Below are positions 1 to 8,856 of a DNA stretch of 64,000 nt, one piece after another. The notes beneath the pieces were generated by a model. That model saw only the letters and a program-made list of their open reading frames with translations, searched no databases and had not been told where the DNA came from. Each line of letters begins with the position of its first letter. Positions within the stretch are counted from its first letter, which is position 1. The DNA comes from UBA7477 sp045602925 (GTDB taxonomy: Bacteria; Bacillota; Clostridia; Oscillospirales; Ruminococcaceae), in the NCBI GenBank assembly GCA_045602925.1, contig JAZSCN010000008.1, forward strand, positions 1 through 64,000. The letters run 5' to 3'. The position numbers and the translations under genes are program-made.

Positions 1-579
1 AATAATAAGGGAGCGTCATCGAAGCTCACAGTTGCAATCGTACTTGGTGTCGTACTCGTAATCGGTATTGTCGGATTTTTCATGACAAAGAGCAAGACAC
101 AGAAGGCTATTGAGGATACGGATTCCTACAAGATTCATAATTATAAGTATTCAATCAACACATCCTACGCAATCAGAGTTCCTGGAATTTTCGAAGATAA
201 GACTAAGAACTATATCGCAGGCCCTAATGTTGAGAAAATGTTATTCCTTGGCTGTGATGATGCAGCGGTAGCTGTCGGTAGAACTAATATTGGTACAGAT
301 GAAATTACTCAGGAACAGATAAATACCATTCTGAAGAGCATGTCTTTTGAGGGACAGACTGTTGAACCTGAGCAGCACGGCGACTTTTCAATCTTCTCTT
401 TCTCAAGCGATAATGTGAAAGTTCTCGGAGACAGAGAAAAGAAAGCGTTTGTAATGATTGGATATATGTTCGACGGCACTTATATGTATGAGATTACTGC
501 GTGGTGCTACGACGAGGATAAGGATGATTATGAGGAATATATGATAAAGTGGATTACATCCTTCCACCTTTTTAAATAA
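1..579 (+). CDS. Membrane-anchored protein of unknown function, 5' truncated
   Basis: The reading frame is open from base 1, so the true start lies outside the window. The visible part begins with a short polar stretch, then a single hydrophobic helix (about residues 10-27 of the visible frame) rich in Val/Ile/Gly. About 165 residues of soluble domain follow, with alternating charged and aromatic residues. The layout fits an N-terminal anchor with an extracytoplasmic domain. I do not recognise the family. An internal ATG at base 82 exists but starting there would cut off the helix. A strong convergent terminator follows. Confidence 0.7.
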   Translation, partial: NNKGASSKLTVAIVLGVVLVIGIVGFFMTKSKTQKAIEDTDSYKIHNYKYSINTSYAIRVPGIFEDKTKNYIAGPNVEKMLFLGCDDAAVAVGRTNIGTDEITQEQINTILKSMSFEGQTVEPEQHGDFSIFSFSSDNVKVLGDREKKAFVMIGYMFDGTYMYEITAWCYDEDKDDYEEYMIKWITSFHLFK

Positions 580-588
580 CAATAATTA

Positions 589-620
589 AAGCCTTGGCTC
601 ATATGAGTCAAGGCTTTTTG
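589..620. terminator. Bidirectional intrinsic terminator
   Basis: A 14-bp near-perfect inverted repeat (AAGCCTTGGCTCAT / ATGAGTCAAGGCTT) with a T-run on the + side sits between the convergent ends of the first gene and pfkA. It can serve both. Confidence 0.85.
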
Positions 621-622
621 TT

Positions 623-1705
623 TTAGTCTCCGAATGAAACTCCGATTCTTCTTGCGGCGAGAACCATCTGGTCTTCAGGTGTCACAAACTTAGTCTTACC
701 TGCAATGTCAATAAGCTTGTTTTCGGTAATCTTTTCATCAACCATCGCAACTGTGTATCCGTACTTTTCCTTAAAGAGAAGCTCTGCAGCTCTGCAACCG
801 AACTGTGTAGCAAGTACTCTGTCATATGCAGATGGACTACCACCTCTGAGCATGTGACCCGGAACGCAAACTCTGGTTTCGATGCCTGTGTTTGCTTCAA
901 TTGCCGATGCAATTCTACCGGAAGCTGTCTTTTCACCGGCCTCAGCTCTCTTCTTTGCACGTTCCTTCTTCTTCAGCTTCGCTTCATCGATATCAAATGC
1001 GCCCTCAGCAACAGCAATAATAGAGAAGTCCTTGCCGGCCTTTGCTCTCTTTTCACAAGCCTCAGAAAGCTTATCAATGTCAAATGGTATCTCAGGTATA
1101 ACAATTATATCCGCACCGCCTGCAACACCAGAATAAAGTGTCAGCCAGCCAGCCTTGTTACCCATAATTTCAACAACCAGAATTCTACCGTGTGAATCTG
1201 CCGTTGTGTGAAGTCTGTCAATAACATCTGTCGCAATGTCTACAGATGTGTGGAAACCAAATGTTACGCTTGTTCCCCAAATATCATTATCGATAGTTTT
1301 TGGAAGACCAATGACATTTAGACCTTCCTCAGAAAGAAGGTTAGCAGTCTTGTGTGTACCATTACCACCAAGAGTGAAAAGACAATCAAGCTTTTGCTTT
1401 TTATAGGTTTCTTTCATTGCCTTAACCTTGTTGACATTGTCATCTTCAATAACCTTCATCATCTTGAATGGAGTTCTCTTGGTACCGAAAATTGTTCCAC
1501 CCGTAGTGAGAATACCCGAAAAGTCTGATGGTTCCATTTCCTTGCACTGATTGTTGATAAGTCCTGAATATCCGTCGTTGATACCAACAATTTCAATTCC
1601 GTCATTTCCAAACTTTTCGTAGCAAGCCTTCGCAACACCTCTTATTGTTGCGTTAAGACCCGGACAGTCACCGCCACTTGTAAGAATACCTATTCTTCTT
1701 TTCAT
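623..1705 (-). CDS. pfkA: 6-phosphofructokinase family enzyme
   Basis: Phosphorylates fructose 6-phosphate to fructose 1,6-bisphosphate in cytosolic glycolysis. Visible motifs: GGDCPGLNA (residues 11-19), the GGTIFGTKR loop (about 69-77), GGNGT (113-117), PKTIDND (135-141) with the catalytic Asp139, and the sugar-binding GGSPSAYDR near the C-terminus. At 360 aa it is longer than the ~320 aa E. coli type. Gly at the 104-equivalent favours ATP, while Lys at the 124-equivalent is the residue typical of PPi-type and group III enzymes. The usual Mg-binding Asp103 is Asn115 here. The donor is therefore not certain from sequence. The start has an AGAGGT ribosome site. The gene lies 20 bp behind a chemoreceptor gene and may be co-transcribed with it. 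Confidence 0.93.
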   Translation of the reverse strand: MKRRIGILTSGGDCPGLNATIRGVAKACYEKFGNDGIEIVGINDGYSGLINNQCKEMEPSDFSGILTTGGTIFGTKRTPFKMMKVIEDDNVNKVKAMKETYKKQKLDCLFTLGGNGTHKTANLLSEEGLNVIGLPKTIDNDIWGTSVTFGFHTSVDIATDVIDRLHTTADSHGRILVVEIMGNKAGWLTLYSGVAGGADIIVIPEIPFDIDKLSEACEKRAKAGKDFSIIAVAEGAFDIDEAKLKKKERAKKRAEAGEKTASGRIASAIEANTGIETRVCVPGHMLRGGSPSAYDRVLATQFGCRAAELLFKEKYGYTVAMVDEKITENKLIDIAGKTKFVTPEDQMVLAARRIGVSFGD

Positions 1706-1725
1706 GGGTATCGACCTCTTTTCAA

Positions 1726-3537
1726 TTAATATTTATCATCATCGTCATCAAGAACAATTGTGATATCCTCCTGCTCAGGTTCATCAACAGGGTAGGCGAA
1801 TCTAGATACCGCAGGTGCAGCTTCTTGTATCTGAGGCTCATCATTAGGAGTATCTTCGTATTCATCTATGTAGTTGTACTGAGTAGTTCCTACACCGTGC
1901 TTGTCAGAAAGCTTAAATCTGGCAATCATATTCTTAAGGATAAGTGACTGGCTTGAAAGCTCTTCACTAGCAGATGCAGAGCCGACAGCTGAAGATGTAT
2001 TTGCAGCAACTACAGCAGAAATCTGGTCTACACCAGTGTTAATCTGAACAACAGCATCTGACTGGTGTTCGGAAGCGTCTGAAATATCCTTAACCAGCTT
2101 TTTGATTTGTGCTGAATTTTCAACAATCTGGTGGAGAGAGTTAGCAGTAACCTCAGCAATGCTGGAACCACGTTTTACAGCAGTAGATGATTCTTCGATG
2201 AGGGAAGATGTCTGCTTAGCGGCATCAGCACTCTTAGCGGCAAGTCGTCTAACTTCATCGGCTACAACACCAAATCCCTTAGAACCTTCTCTAGCAGCCT
2301 CTACAGCAGCGTTAAGAGCGAGGATGTTTGTCTGGAATGCGATATCATCAATAACCTTAATAATCTTAGAAATCTGTGCAGAGGATTCGCTGATTTCATT
2401 CATAGCTGCAAGCATCTTTGTCATGTCATTGTTGCAGTCATTGATTGAATGTGTGTTTTCGTTAACAATCTTGAATGCGTCCTTAGCAGCGTTAGCGTTG
2501 TAAGTAATCTGATTTGCAACATCAGAAAGTGTAGCAGAAAGTTCTTCAATTGAGCTAGCCTGCTGTGTAGAGCCCTGTGAAAGTGCCTGTGCAGCATTAG
2601 ATACCTGAATTGCACCTGAGTTTACCTGCTCAGCAGCTGTGTTGATTGAAGCGAATGTATCAGAAAGTGAATCGAGGATGGAGTTGAATGTACTCTTAAT
2701 CTTGAAGAAGTCGCCCTTGAATGTTCCTTCAACTCTGTGGCAAAGGTTACCTTCGGATATGTTTGTAAGAGCAACTGTAATAAGATTAATGTACTGTCTT
2801 AAGGAAACAATGGTTTCTTCAAGTGACTTTGAAAGAACGCCAACCTCGTCCTTGGAGTAGCTTACATCAACAGGGTCTGAAAGGTTACCCTGAGCAAGTG
2901 CACGAAGTCGCTTTGTTGTATTTGTAATTGGCTTCGAGAATGTCTTTGCGAAGAACATTGAGAAGACTGTAACAGCTGTTAGGAGTACAATACAAACAAT
3001 AACGATTTTTAGTGCAGCATCTCTGCTGTACTGATTAAAGTCTTCGGCCGGTGCAGATATAACAGCAATTCCATTTAGATTGTCAATCTTTGAGCATGCA
3101 ATTATATATTCTTCACCATCAAGCTCAAATTCGCCGTAACCACTAGAATTCTTAAGTGCTGAAGATATAAAATCTGAAAGTGACTTGTATTCAGAATCAG
3201 TGTTACCGGCTTCCTTGAGATTGGTCTTTCCATCTAGCCAATCTATGTTGTAGCTGTACTTCATTTCTCCGTCTGTGCCTACAACATAAGCAGAGTAGTT
3301 TTCACTCACGTTGATTCCCGAAAGGATTGCATTAATAGCATTGGCCTCGGTAGAAGTATCTGCATGGCTTAGCTCAATACTTGTAGACATCTGCTCAGCT
3401 AATGGCTCAAGAGTGTCCTTTAAGAGATTATTTGTCGTAGATGACAAAGCGCTCATATAGATACCGGTAAGAGTGATAATGCAGACAAGTGCAACTACCA
3501 ACAGCACTGTCATAAGCTTAGAACGAATACTTTTCAT
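1726..3537 (-). CDS. Methyl-accepting chemotaxis protein
   Basis: Transmembrane chemoreceptor that would control CheA. An N-terminal membrane helix (about residues 8-30) is followed by a ~140-residue periplasmic/extracellular sensor of Cache-like size, a second helix (about 172-195), a HAMP region, and a long alpha-helical signalling domain. The conserved hairpin tip is present (DDIAFQTNILALNAAVEAA), followed by GFGVVADEVRRLA. The acidic C-terminal tail ends in DDDDDKY and lacks an obvious CheR-binding pentapeptide. GGAGGT lies just upstream of the ATG. No flagellar or che genes are visible nearby, so the ligand and output are unknown. Confidence 0.93.
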   Translation of the reverse strand: MKSIRSKLMTVLLVVALVCIITLTGIYMSALSSTTNNLLKDTLEPLAEQMSTSIELSHADTSTEANAINAILSGINVSENYSAYVVGTDGEMKYSYNIDWLDGKTNLKEAGNTDSEYKSLSDFISSALKNSSGYGEFELDGEEYIIACSKIDNLNGIAVISAPAEDFNQYSRDAALKIVIVCIVLLTAVTVFSMFFAKTFSKPITNTTKRLRALAQGNLSDPVDVSYSKDEVGVLSKSLEETIVSLRQYINLITVALTNISEGNLCHRVEGTFKGDFFKIKSTFNSILDSLSDTFASINTAAEQVNSGAIQVSNAAQALSQGSTQQASSIEELSATLSDVANQITYNANAAKDAFKIVNENTHSINDCNNDMTKMLAAMNEISESSAQISKIIKVIDDIAFQTNILALNAAVEAAREGSKGFGVVADEVRRLAAKSADAAKQTSSLIEESSTAVKRGSSIAEVTANSLHQIVENSAQIKKLVKDISDASEHQSDAVVQINTGVDQISAVVAANTSSAVGSASASEELSSQSLILKNMIARFKLSDKHGVGTTQYNYIDEYEDTPNDEPQIQEAAPAVSRFAYPVDEPEQEDITIVLDDDDDKY

Positions 3538-3737
3538 TGTAAACCTCCATTCCGATTGCGGTTATATATTTTACCGCCGCATCTAACAAAATCAGTTAGT
3601 GTTCGGATAATTTTTATACAATATAATTCTATCATATTTGCACAGTTTTTTCAATAGGTAAAAATACGTTTTTAAGTATTTTTACAAAACAGACTTAATA
3701 TATTGTTATAAATGAACAAAAAACGGAGGGATTGATT

Positions 3738-4601
3738 TTGCTAAAGAAAACTAAAATAGCTTTTACGAGTGCTTTTAGCATACTATTATCCATATTTTTG
3801 CTTGCAGCATGCTCAAATAGTGATAGCGTTATGGCATCAATAACTGATGCCGAAAACGGACTTTCTGTTCCAATTATTATGTACCATAGCGTTGTTGATG
3901 ATTCTTCAAAAACGGGGGAATATGTAATTACACCTAAGATGCTTAAGGAGGATATCTTGTATCTTAAGAACATGGGATATGAAACAGTTTTAGTGTCTGA
4001 CCTTATCGATTATGTCAGTAGCGGAAAACCACTTCCTAAAAAAGTAGTAGTCCTTACCTTCGATGACGGTTGCTACAACTTTTTAACTGAAGTTATGCCT
4101 ATTTTAAGTGATACAAATTCGAAGGCTACACTTTCAGTGGTCGGTTCTTTTGCAAAAAAAGAAGAGCCTGGCAATGCACAAAGCCCTTACTATTCCTACC
4201 TTACCTTAGAGCAGATAAAGCAGATATCTAAATGTGGTTATGTTGAAATTGCATCCCATAGCTATAATATGCATTCTATAAACAGCAGAAGGGGAAGTCT
4301 TAAAATGAATGACGAAAGCTATGAGGATTATAGAAGTAGGTTTCTGTCTGACACCTTAACTAACAAAATGCTATTGGAAGAAATCGGCGTAGTTACCGAT
4401 GTCTATACCTACCCATACGGTCTTGTTTGTGAGGAAAGCTTGGAGCTTGTTAAAGCCTGTAGATTTAAAGCGAGCCTCGGCGTAGAGGAGAAAACAAACT
4501 ATCTAACAAGCGACAAATCCTGCCTATATTGTATGGGAAGATATAACCGACCAGCAGACGAAACAACAGAGGAATTTATGGAGCGAGTGCTCAGCGAATA
4601 A
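3738..4601 (+). CDS. Polysaccharide deacetylase lipoprotein
   Basis: NodB-type carbohydrate esterase (CE4) probably acting on a cell-surface polymer. A lipoprotein signal ends in LLAAC about 25 residues in. The CE4 motifs are visible: TFDDG (motif 1, metal-binding Asp pair), SHSYNMHS (motif 2, the two metal His), and TYPYG (motif 3). I chose TTG 3738 because the CGGAGGG site at 3724-3730 is 7 nt from it; TTG 3732 would leave 1 nt. The 3' end overlaps the opposing tmcAL gene by 11 bp with no terminator between them. Substrate (peptidoglycan or another glycan) is not decidable. Confidence 0.88.
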   Translation: MLKKTKIAFTSAFSILLSIFLLAACSNSDSVMASITDAENGLSVPIIMYHSVVDDSSKTGEYVITPKMLKEDILYLKNMGYETVLVSDLIDYVSSGKPLPKKVVVLTFDDGCYNFLTEVMPILSDTNSKATLSVVGSFAKKEEPGNAQSPYYSYLTLEQIKQISKCGYVEIASHSYNMHSINSRRGSLKMNDESYEDYRSRFLSDTLTNKMLLEEIGVVTDVYTYPYGLVCEESLELVKACRFKASLGVEEKTNYLTSDKSCLYCMGRYNRPADETTEEFMERVLSE

Positions 4602-5763
4602 AGCCTTGGAATTTTTTTGTAAATTCGTTTGTAAGTCCCAGGTCAGAGCAAAGCCCCTGAACTCTTGATGTGGTATTGTCATAAACAGCAAGCCCGGGAT
4701 TTTTACTAGAAAGCTCTGTGAGTGAGGTGGAAATAGCAATTTTACCATTTTCTTCAATAGCCTTTATAAGTCCTCGACCATTTTCATTGAAGGCTAAAAC
4801 TCTGGCGTAGATATCGCCTAAATCCATTTTACCACACAGCGAATTTATGTAGGCACAAAGTAGCTCTCTTGATACTCTTGAGCGAGTAAAGCTTTTGCAG
4901 GAAACCTCATCTATAAGCTCAGAAAAAGTGGTTACCTCATTGCTTATCAGAACGTTTTGAGTCCTGATAGAAAGCTCTTGTGGTATGTCGGGGAGTAAGC
5001 CCTTTGAACAAAGATTAAGTAAAATCGATTTGCTCATTTTATTAAGACTTGCAGGATAAAGCTGAGGGGTGTCATAAGGTGTGTATTGTGAAGCATCCTT
5101 TCGTAAAAAGAGCTGTGTTCTTATGTATGAAGCACTTGCTATATCTCCCTCAGGCGTATCGGAATTGTGTCCAGCTCCGGTGCGTTTTATAGGCATAAGC
5201 TCTATGCTACTGTTAAGGCTTTTAAGCGCTCTTATATATTCTACAGCAAGTGTGTTGTTTGGCTCATTTAACTGTGAAGCAAGCTTTTCTCCATACGTTT
5301 CTTCAATAGCCTTTGATACAGCAGTAGGATAGTTGTAACCATCCTTTAGCGCCTTCTTTACTGAGCTATCATCCTGTATTTCGTCAATAGCTGTAGCTAG
5401 TCGGATGAGGTCATCTTTGCAACCTGATTCGCAACCAAATGAAAGATAATCTACAATGCCAAGACTTTCTATAATCGAAATCGCACCCTTTGCAAAATCC
5501 CCAGCACTTGAGCAGGAATACGGATGAGGAAGTTCAATAACAAGGTCAACCCCGTTTTTCACAGCCATTCTTGCCCTGTAGTGCTTATTGTATATCGCAA
5601 CATCTCCACGTTGAACGGTATTGCCACTCATTATAGCTATTACAAAATCTGCACCGCTTTCCCTTGTCTTTTCTATGTGATATTTGTGCCCGTTGTGAAA
5701 CGGATTGTATTCCGAAACTATAGCTGCAACACGTTTTTTAGCGTTCGAAACTGTTATAGACAT
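4591..5763 (-). CDS. tmcAL: tRNA(Met) cytidine acetate ligase (YlbM family)
   Basis: Makes N4-acetylcytidine at the wobble base of elongator tRNA-Met using acetate and ATP. The N-terminal nucleotidyltransferase signature EYNPFHNGHKYHI (about residues 18-30) and ISMSGN-like core (IAIMSGNTVQRG) are visible, and 390 aa is the usual length. It stands alone, with its end overlapping the convergent deacetylase gene. Dependence on acetate is of interest because ackA lies divergently next to it. Older annotations call this family a nucleotidyltransferase. Confidence 0.9.
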   Translation of the reverse strand: MSITVSNAKKRVAAIVSEYNPFHNGHKYHIEKTRESGADFVIAIMSGNTVQRGDVAIYNKHYRARMAVKNGVDLVIELPHPYSCSSAGDFAKGAISIIESLGIVDYLSFGCESGCKDDLIRLATAIDEIQDDSSVKKALKDGYNYPTAVSKAIEETYGEKLASQLNEPNNTLAVEYIRALKSLNSSIELMPIKRTGAGHNSDTPEGDIASASYIRTQLFLRKDASQYTPYDTPQLYPASLNKMSKSILLNLCSKGLLPDIPQELSIRTQNVLISNEVTTFSELIDEVSCKSFTRSRVSRELLCAYINSLCGKMDLGDIYARVLAFNENGRGLIKAIEENGKIAISTSLTELSSKNPGLAVYDNTTSRVQGLCSDLGLTNEFTKKFQGFIR

Positions 5764-5833
5764 AAATCTTCCCCAATCTCTGCAATAATATAGCAGGTTA
5801 TTTGTTCAAAAAGAAAAAAATGCTCTAAAGTAC

Positions 5834-5860
5834 TTGAAATTTTGCGTACAATGTTATAAT
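5834..5860 (+). promoter_or_regulatory. Likely promoter of ackA
   Basis: TTGAAA (5834-5839) and a perfect TATAAT (5855-5860) with a short 15-nt spacer, about 55 nt upstream of the ackA start. Confidence 0.55.
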
Positions 5861-5918
5861 ATAATAAAGGCAGAATTATGTCAAGTAATTGCTTGATAAA
5901 GTATAAAGGAGAATGAAA

Positions 5919-7124
5919 ATGAAGATTTTAGTTGTAAACGCAGGTAGCTCTTCTCTTAAGTTCCAGCTCCTCGATATGGAGAACGAACAGGTTATCGCTA
6001 AGGGCAACTGCGACAGAATCGGTATCGACGGCCACGTTAGCGCAAAGACCTATGCAGGTGTTGAGTATGATGCAGATTGCAATTTCCCAACACATACCGA
6101 GGCTTTCGAAAAGCTTGTTGAGGTTATTACAACAGGCGATACAAAGGTTATCGACTCTATGGCAGAAATTTCTGCAGTAGGTCATAGAATCGTGCAGGGT
6201 GCAGACATCTTTGATAAGTCTTGCCTAGTAACAGATGAAATCATCGACCAGATTGATGACCTCGCTGAGCTCGCTCCTGTTCATAACCACCCACACGCAC
6301 TCGCGCTTAGAGCATGTAAGAAGGTTATCCCTGCTGATTGTCCACAGGTCGTTGTATTCGATACAGCATTCCACCAGACAATGCCACCTAAGGCATTTAT
6401 GTTCGGCCTTCCATATGAGTGCTACACTGAGTATCATGTAAGAAAGTACGGCTTCCACGGTACTTCTCATAGATTTGTTTCCGGTGAGCTTGCAAGAGCT
6501 ATGGGTAAGAAGCCTGAAGAACTCAAGATTGTATCCTGCCACCTCGGTAACGGTTCTTCAATCACTGCCGTTGACGGTGGAAAGTCAGTTGATACATCAA
6601 TGGGCTTTACTCCACTTGATGGCGTTGTAATGGGTACACGTTCAGGCGCAGTTGACCCTTCAGCTGTAACTTATGTTGCAAAGAAGCTCGGTCTTACACC
6701 TGACCAGATGAGCGACTACCTCAACAAGAAGTCCGGCCTCCTCGGTGTTTCCGGTGTAGGAAGCGATAACAGAGAGGTTCAGAAGGCAGCAAACGAAGGA
6801 AATGAAAGAGCTCTGCTTGTAAGTGCAATGCTTTGCTACGAAATTAAGAAGTATATCGGTTCTTATGCTGCTGCTATGAATGGTATGGACGCTGTCCTCT
6901 TTACAGGTGGTATCGGTGAGAACTCTTGGGAAGTAAGAAAGGGCGTTTGTGACGATATGGAATTCTTTGGCATTAAGATTGACGAAGAACTCAACAAGAA
7001 CACAAAGGGCAAGCTTACAAAGATTTCAACACCTGATTCAAAGGTTGAAGTGTGGGTTGTTCCAACAAACGAAGAGCTTCTTATCGCTAGAGATACTCTT
7101 GCAATTGTTGAAGCCAACAAGTAA
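5919..7124 (+). CDS. ackA: Acetate kinase
   Basis: Interconverts acetyl phosphate + ADP and acetate + ATP, the ATP-yielding step of acetate fermentation. The N-terminal signature VNAGSSSLKFQLL and the second signature region GFHGTSHRFVS are present, as are the phosphate-binding HLGNGSSI and the C-terminal FTGGIGENS. About 401 aa matches the family. I chose ATG 5919 because AAAGGAG (5905-5911) is 7 nt away; the in-frame ATG at 5913 is only 1 nt from it. The usual partner pta is not adjacent, so the gene is monocistronic with its own promoter and terminator. Confidence 0.97.
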   Translation: MKILVVNAGSSSLKFQLLDMENEQVIAKGNCDRIGIDGHVSAKTYAGVEYDADCNFPTHTEAFEKLVEVITTGDTKVIDSMAEISAVGHRIVQGADIFDKSCLVTDEIIDQIDDLAELAPVHNHPHALALRACKKVIPADCPQVVVFDTAFHQTMPPKAFMFGLPYECYTEYHVRKYGFHGTSHRFVSGELARAMGKKPEELKIVSCHLGNGSSITAVDGGKSVDTSMGFTPLDGVVMGTRSGAVDPSAVTYVAKKLGLTPDQMSDYLNKKSGLLGVSGVGSDNREVQKAANEGNERALLVSAMLCYEIKKYIGSYAAAMNGMDAVLFTGGIGENSWEVRKGVCDDMEFFGIKIDEELNKNTKGKLTKISTPDSKVEVWVVPTNEELLIARDTLAIVEANK

Positions 7125-7138
7125 TTTAATATAAGCAT

Positions 7139-7171
7139 AACCGTCGGGATTTTTCTCGGCGGTTTTTGTTG
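7139..7171 (+). terminator. Intrinsic terminator of ackA
   Basis: Stem AACCGTCGGGA / TCTCGGCGGTT with wobble pairs, 4-nt loop, then a T-run. The -35 box of the malQ promoter starts within its tail. Confidence 0.85.
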
Positions 7172-7197
7172 ACTTAGGGATAAATATTTGCTATAAT
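7169..7197 (+). promoter_or_regulatory. Promoter of malQ
   Basis: TTGACT (7169-7174), exactly 17 nt, TATAAT (7192-7197): a near-consensus sigma-A promoter about 43 nt before the start codon. Confidence 0.75.
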
Positions 7198-7239
7198 GAG
7201 TAATGCTTTTGAGCAAATTCTTTTTAAGGGGTAATATTA

Positions 7240-8718
7240 ATGCGTTCAAGCGGTGTGCTTATGCATATATCAAGTCTTCCGGGTGAGTACGGGATAGGAA
7301 AAATGGGAAAAGAAGCGTATGCCTTCGTCGATTGGCTCAAGGAGGCTGGTCAGCACTATTGGCAGATTCTTCCGCTTAGTCCAACTAGCTATGGCGATTC
7401 TCCTTATCAGTCATTCTCAATTTTTGCAGGCAATCCGTATTTTATCGACCTTGAAGCTCTCGAGGACGAAGGACTTCTAAAGTCTGACGAATATAAGAAT
7501 ATCAAATGGGTAAGAGAAGAGGAATATGTCGACTATTCCATAATCTATGAAAACCTCTGGGGCGTTTTAAAGCTTGCATATTCAAGATTTAAACCAAATG
7601 ACGATTATAAGAAGTTCGTTAAGGAAAATAAATCCTGGGTGGAAAACTACGGCCTATTTATGGCACTTAAGGAAGAAAATAACGGTAAAGCCTGGTATGA
7701 TTGGAATTGGGATTTGGTTAAGTGCAGAAAGTTTGCAGTAGATGACGCTAAGAATAGACTTGCCGACGAAATAGATTTTTATGTGTTTTTGCAGTATGAG
7801 TTTTATAAGCAGTGGACAAAGCTTAAAGCCTACGCTAACGAAAACGGCATAGAAATTATCGGTGATATTCCGATATATTGTGCACTTGATAGTGTCGACG
7901 TGTGGACTGAGCCTGAGCTCTTTGATTTGGATGAGGATAAACAGCCCAATAATGTCGCAGGTTGTCCACCGGATGGCTATGCTCCTCAAGGTCAGCTGTG
8001 GGGTAACCCTATCTATGATTGGGACGCTATGAAAAAGCAGAATTTTAAGTGGTGGATTAACCGCATCGGCTTTGCTTCTAAGATTTATGACGTAGTAAGA
8101 ATCGACCACTTTAGAGGCTTTGATTCATTCTATTCAATTCCCGCAAATGACGAAACTGCCGAAAACGGCGTGTGGCAAAAAGCTAGCGGAATAGAGCTAT
8201 TCAAGGCTGTAAAAAAAGCACTCGGTGATGTCAGAATTATCGCCGAGGACTTAGGCTTTATTACAGATAGTGTAAGAGAGCTTCTTTTAGATAGTGGATT
8301 CCCTGGAATGAAAATGCTAGAGTTCGGATTTTCACCTGATGCAAAAAGCGAGTATCTCCCTTGCAATTTTAAAACATCAAATTGTGTTGTGTATACAAGC
8401 ACCCACGATAGTGATACCGTGCTGGGCTGGTATAGACTTTGTGCAGATGATGTAAAGAGCTTTATCTGTGATTATATTGACGCAGAAGGGGAGACTGACG
8501 TAAGCTGGAAGCTCATAAAGTGTGCTTGGCTCAGTACAGCCGATATTGCACTCACTCAAATGCAGGAGATTCTAGAGCTTGACAATATGGCAAGAATGAA
8601 CGTTCCTTCAACCTGCGGACTCAACTGGCGCTGGAGAATGAAGAAAGAAGCTAATACAGAAGAGCTTGCAAAGAAGCTTTGCAATATAACAAAGCTTTCA
8701 AACAGATTTTGTGACTAA
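7240..8718 (+). CDS. malQ: 4-alpha-glucanotransferase (GH77)
   Basis: Transfers alpha-1,4-glucan segments during maltodextrin or glycogen metabolism in the cytosol. The GH77 landmarks are visible: SSGVLMHISSLPG at the N-terminus, GDSPYQSFS (about residues 47-55), the nucleophile region VVRIDHFRGF, the acid/base region IIAEDLG, and the third carboxylate in STHDSDT. At 492 aa it is a normal bacterial length. It has its own promoter and terminator, with no maltose-transport or phosphorylase genes beside it. Confidence 0.96.
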   Translation: MRSSGVLMHISSLPGEYGIGKMGKEAYAFVDWLKEAGQHYWQILPLSPTSYGDSPYQSFSIFAGNPYFIDLEALEDEGLLKSDEYKNIKWVREEEYVDYSIIYENLWGVLKLAYSRFKPNDDYKKFVKENKSWVENYGLFMALKEENNGKAWYDWNWDLVKCRKFAVDDAKNRLADEIDFYVFLQYEFYKQWTKLKAYANENGIEIIGDIPIYCALDSVDVWTEPELFDLDEDKQPNNVAGCPPDGYAPQGQLWGNPIYDWDAMKKQNFKWWINRIGFASKIYDVVRIDHFRGFDSFYSIPANDETAENGVWQKASGIELFKAVKKALGDVRIIAEDLGFITDSVRELLLDSGFPGMKMLEFGFSPDAKSEYLPCNFKTSNCVVYTSTHDSDTVLGWYRLCADDVKSFICDYIDAEGETDVSWKLIKCAWLSTADIALTQMQEILELDNMARMNVPSTCGLNWRWRMKKEANTEELAKKLCNITKLSNRFCD

Positions 8719-8725
8719 ATACACC

Positions 8726-8759
8726 AAGGAGCAGGATGATAGAGCCTGCTCCTTTTTTG
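8726..8759 (+). terminator. Intrinsic terminator of malQ
   Basis: 10-bp perfect stem AAGGAGCAGG / CCTGCTCCTT, 9-nt loop, followed by TTTTTT. Confidence 0.92.
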
Positions 8760-8781
8760 TTGGTTCTATATCCATTTTTGT

Positions 8782-8810
8782 TTGACAATGAAGGCTTGAT
8801 ATGGTATAAT
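8782..8810 (+). promoter_or_regulatory. Promoter of the lepA operon
   Basis: Consensus TTGACA (8782-8787), 17-nt spacer, TATAAT (8805-8810), about 47 nt before lepA. Confidence 0.85.
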
Positions 8811-8856
8811 AACTTAGTATGGATAAATATATCATTTTGTATTTGGGAGTAAATAA

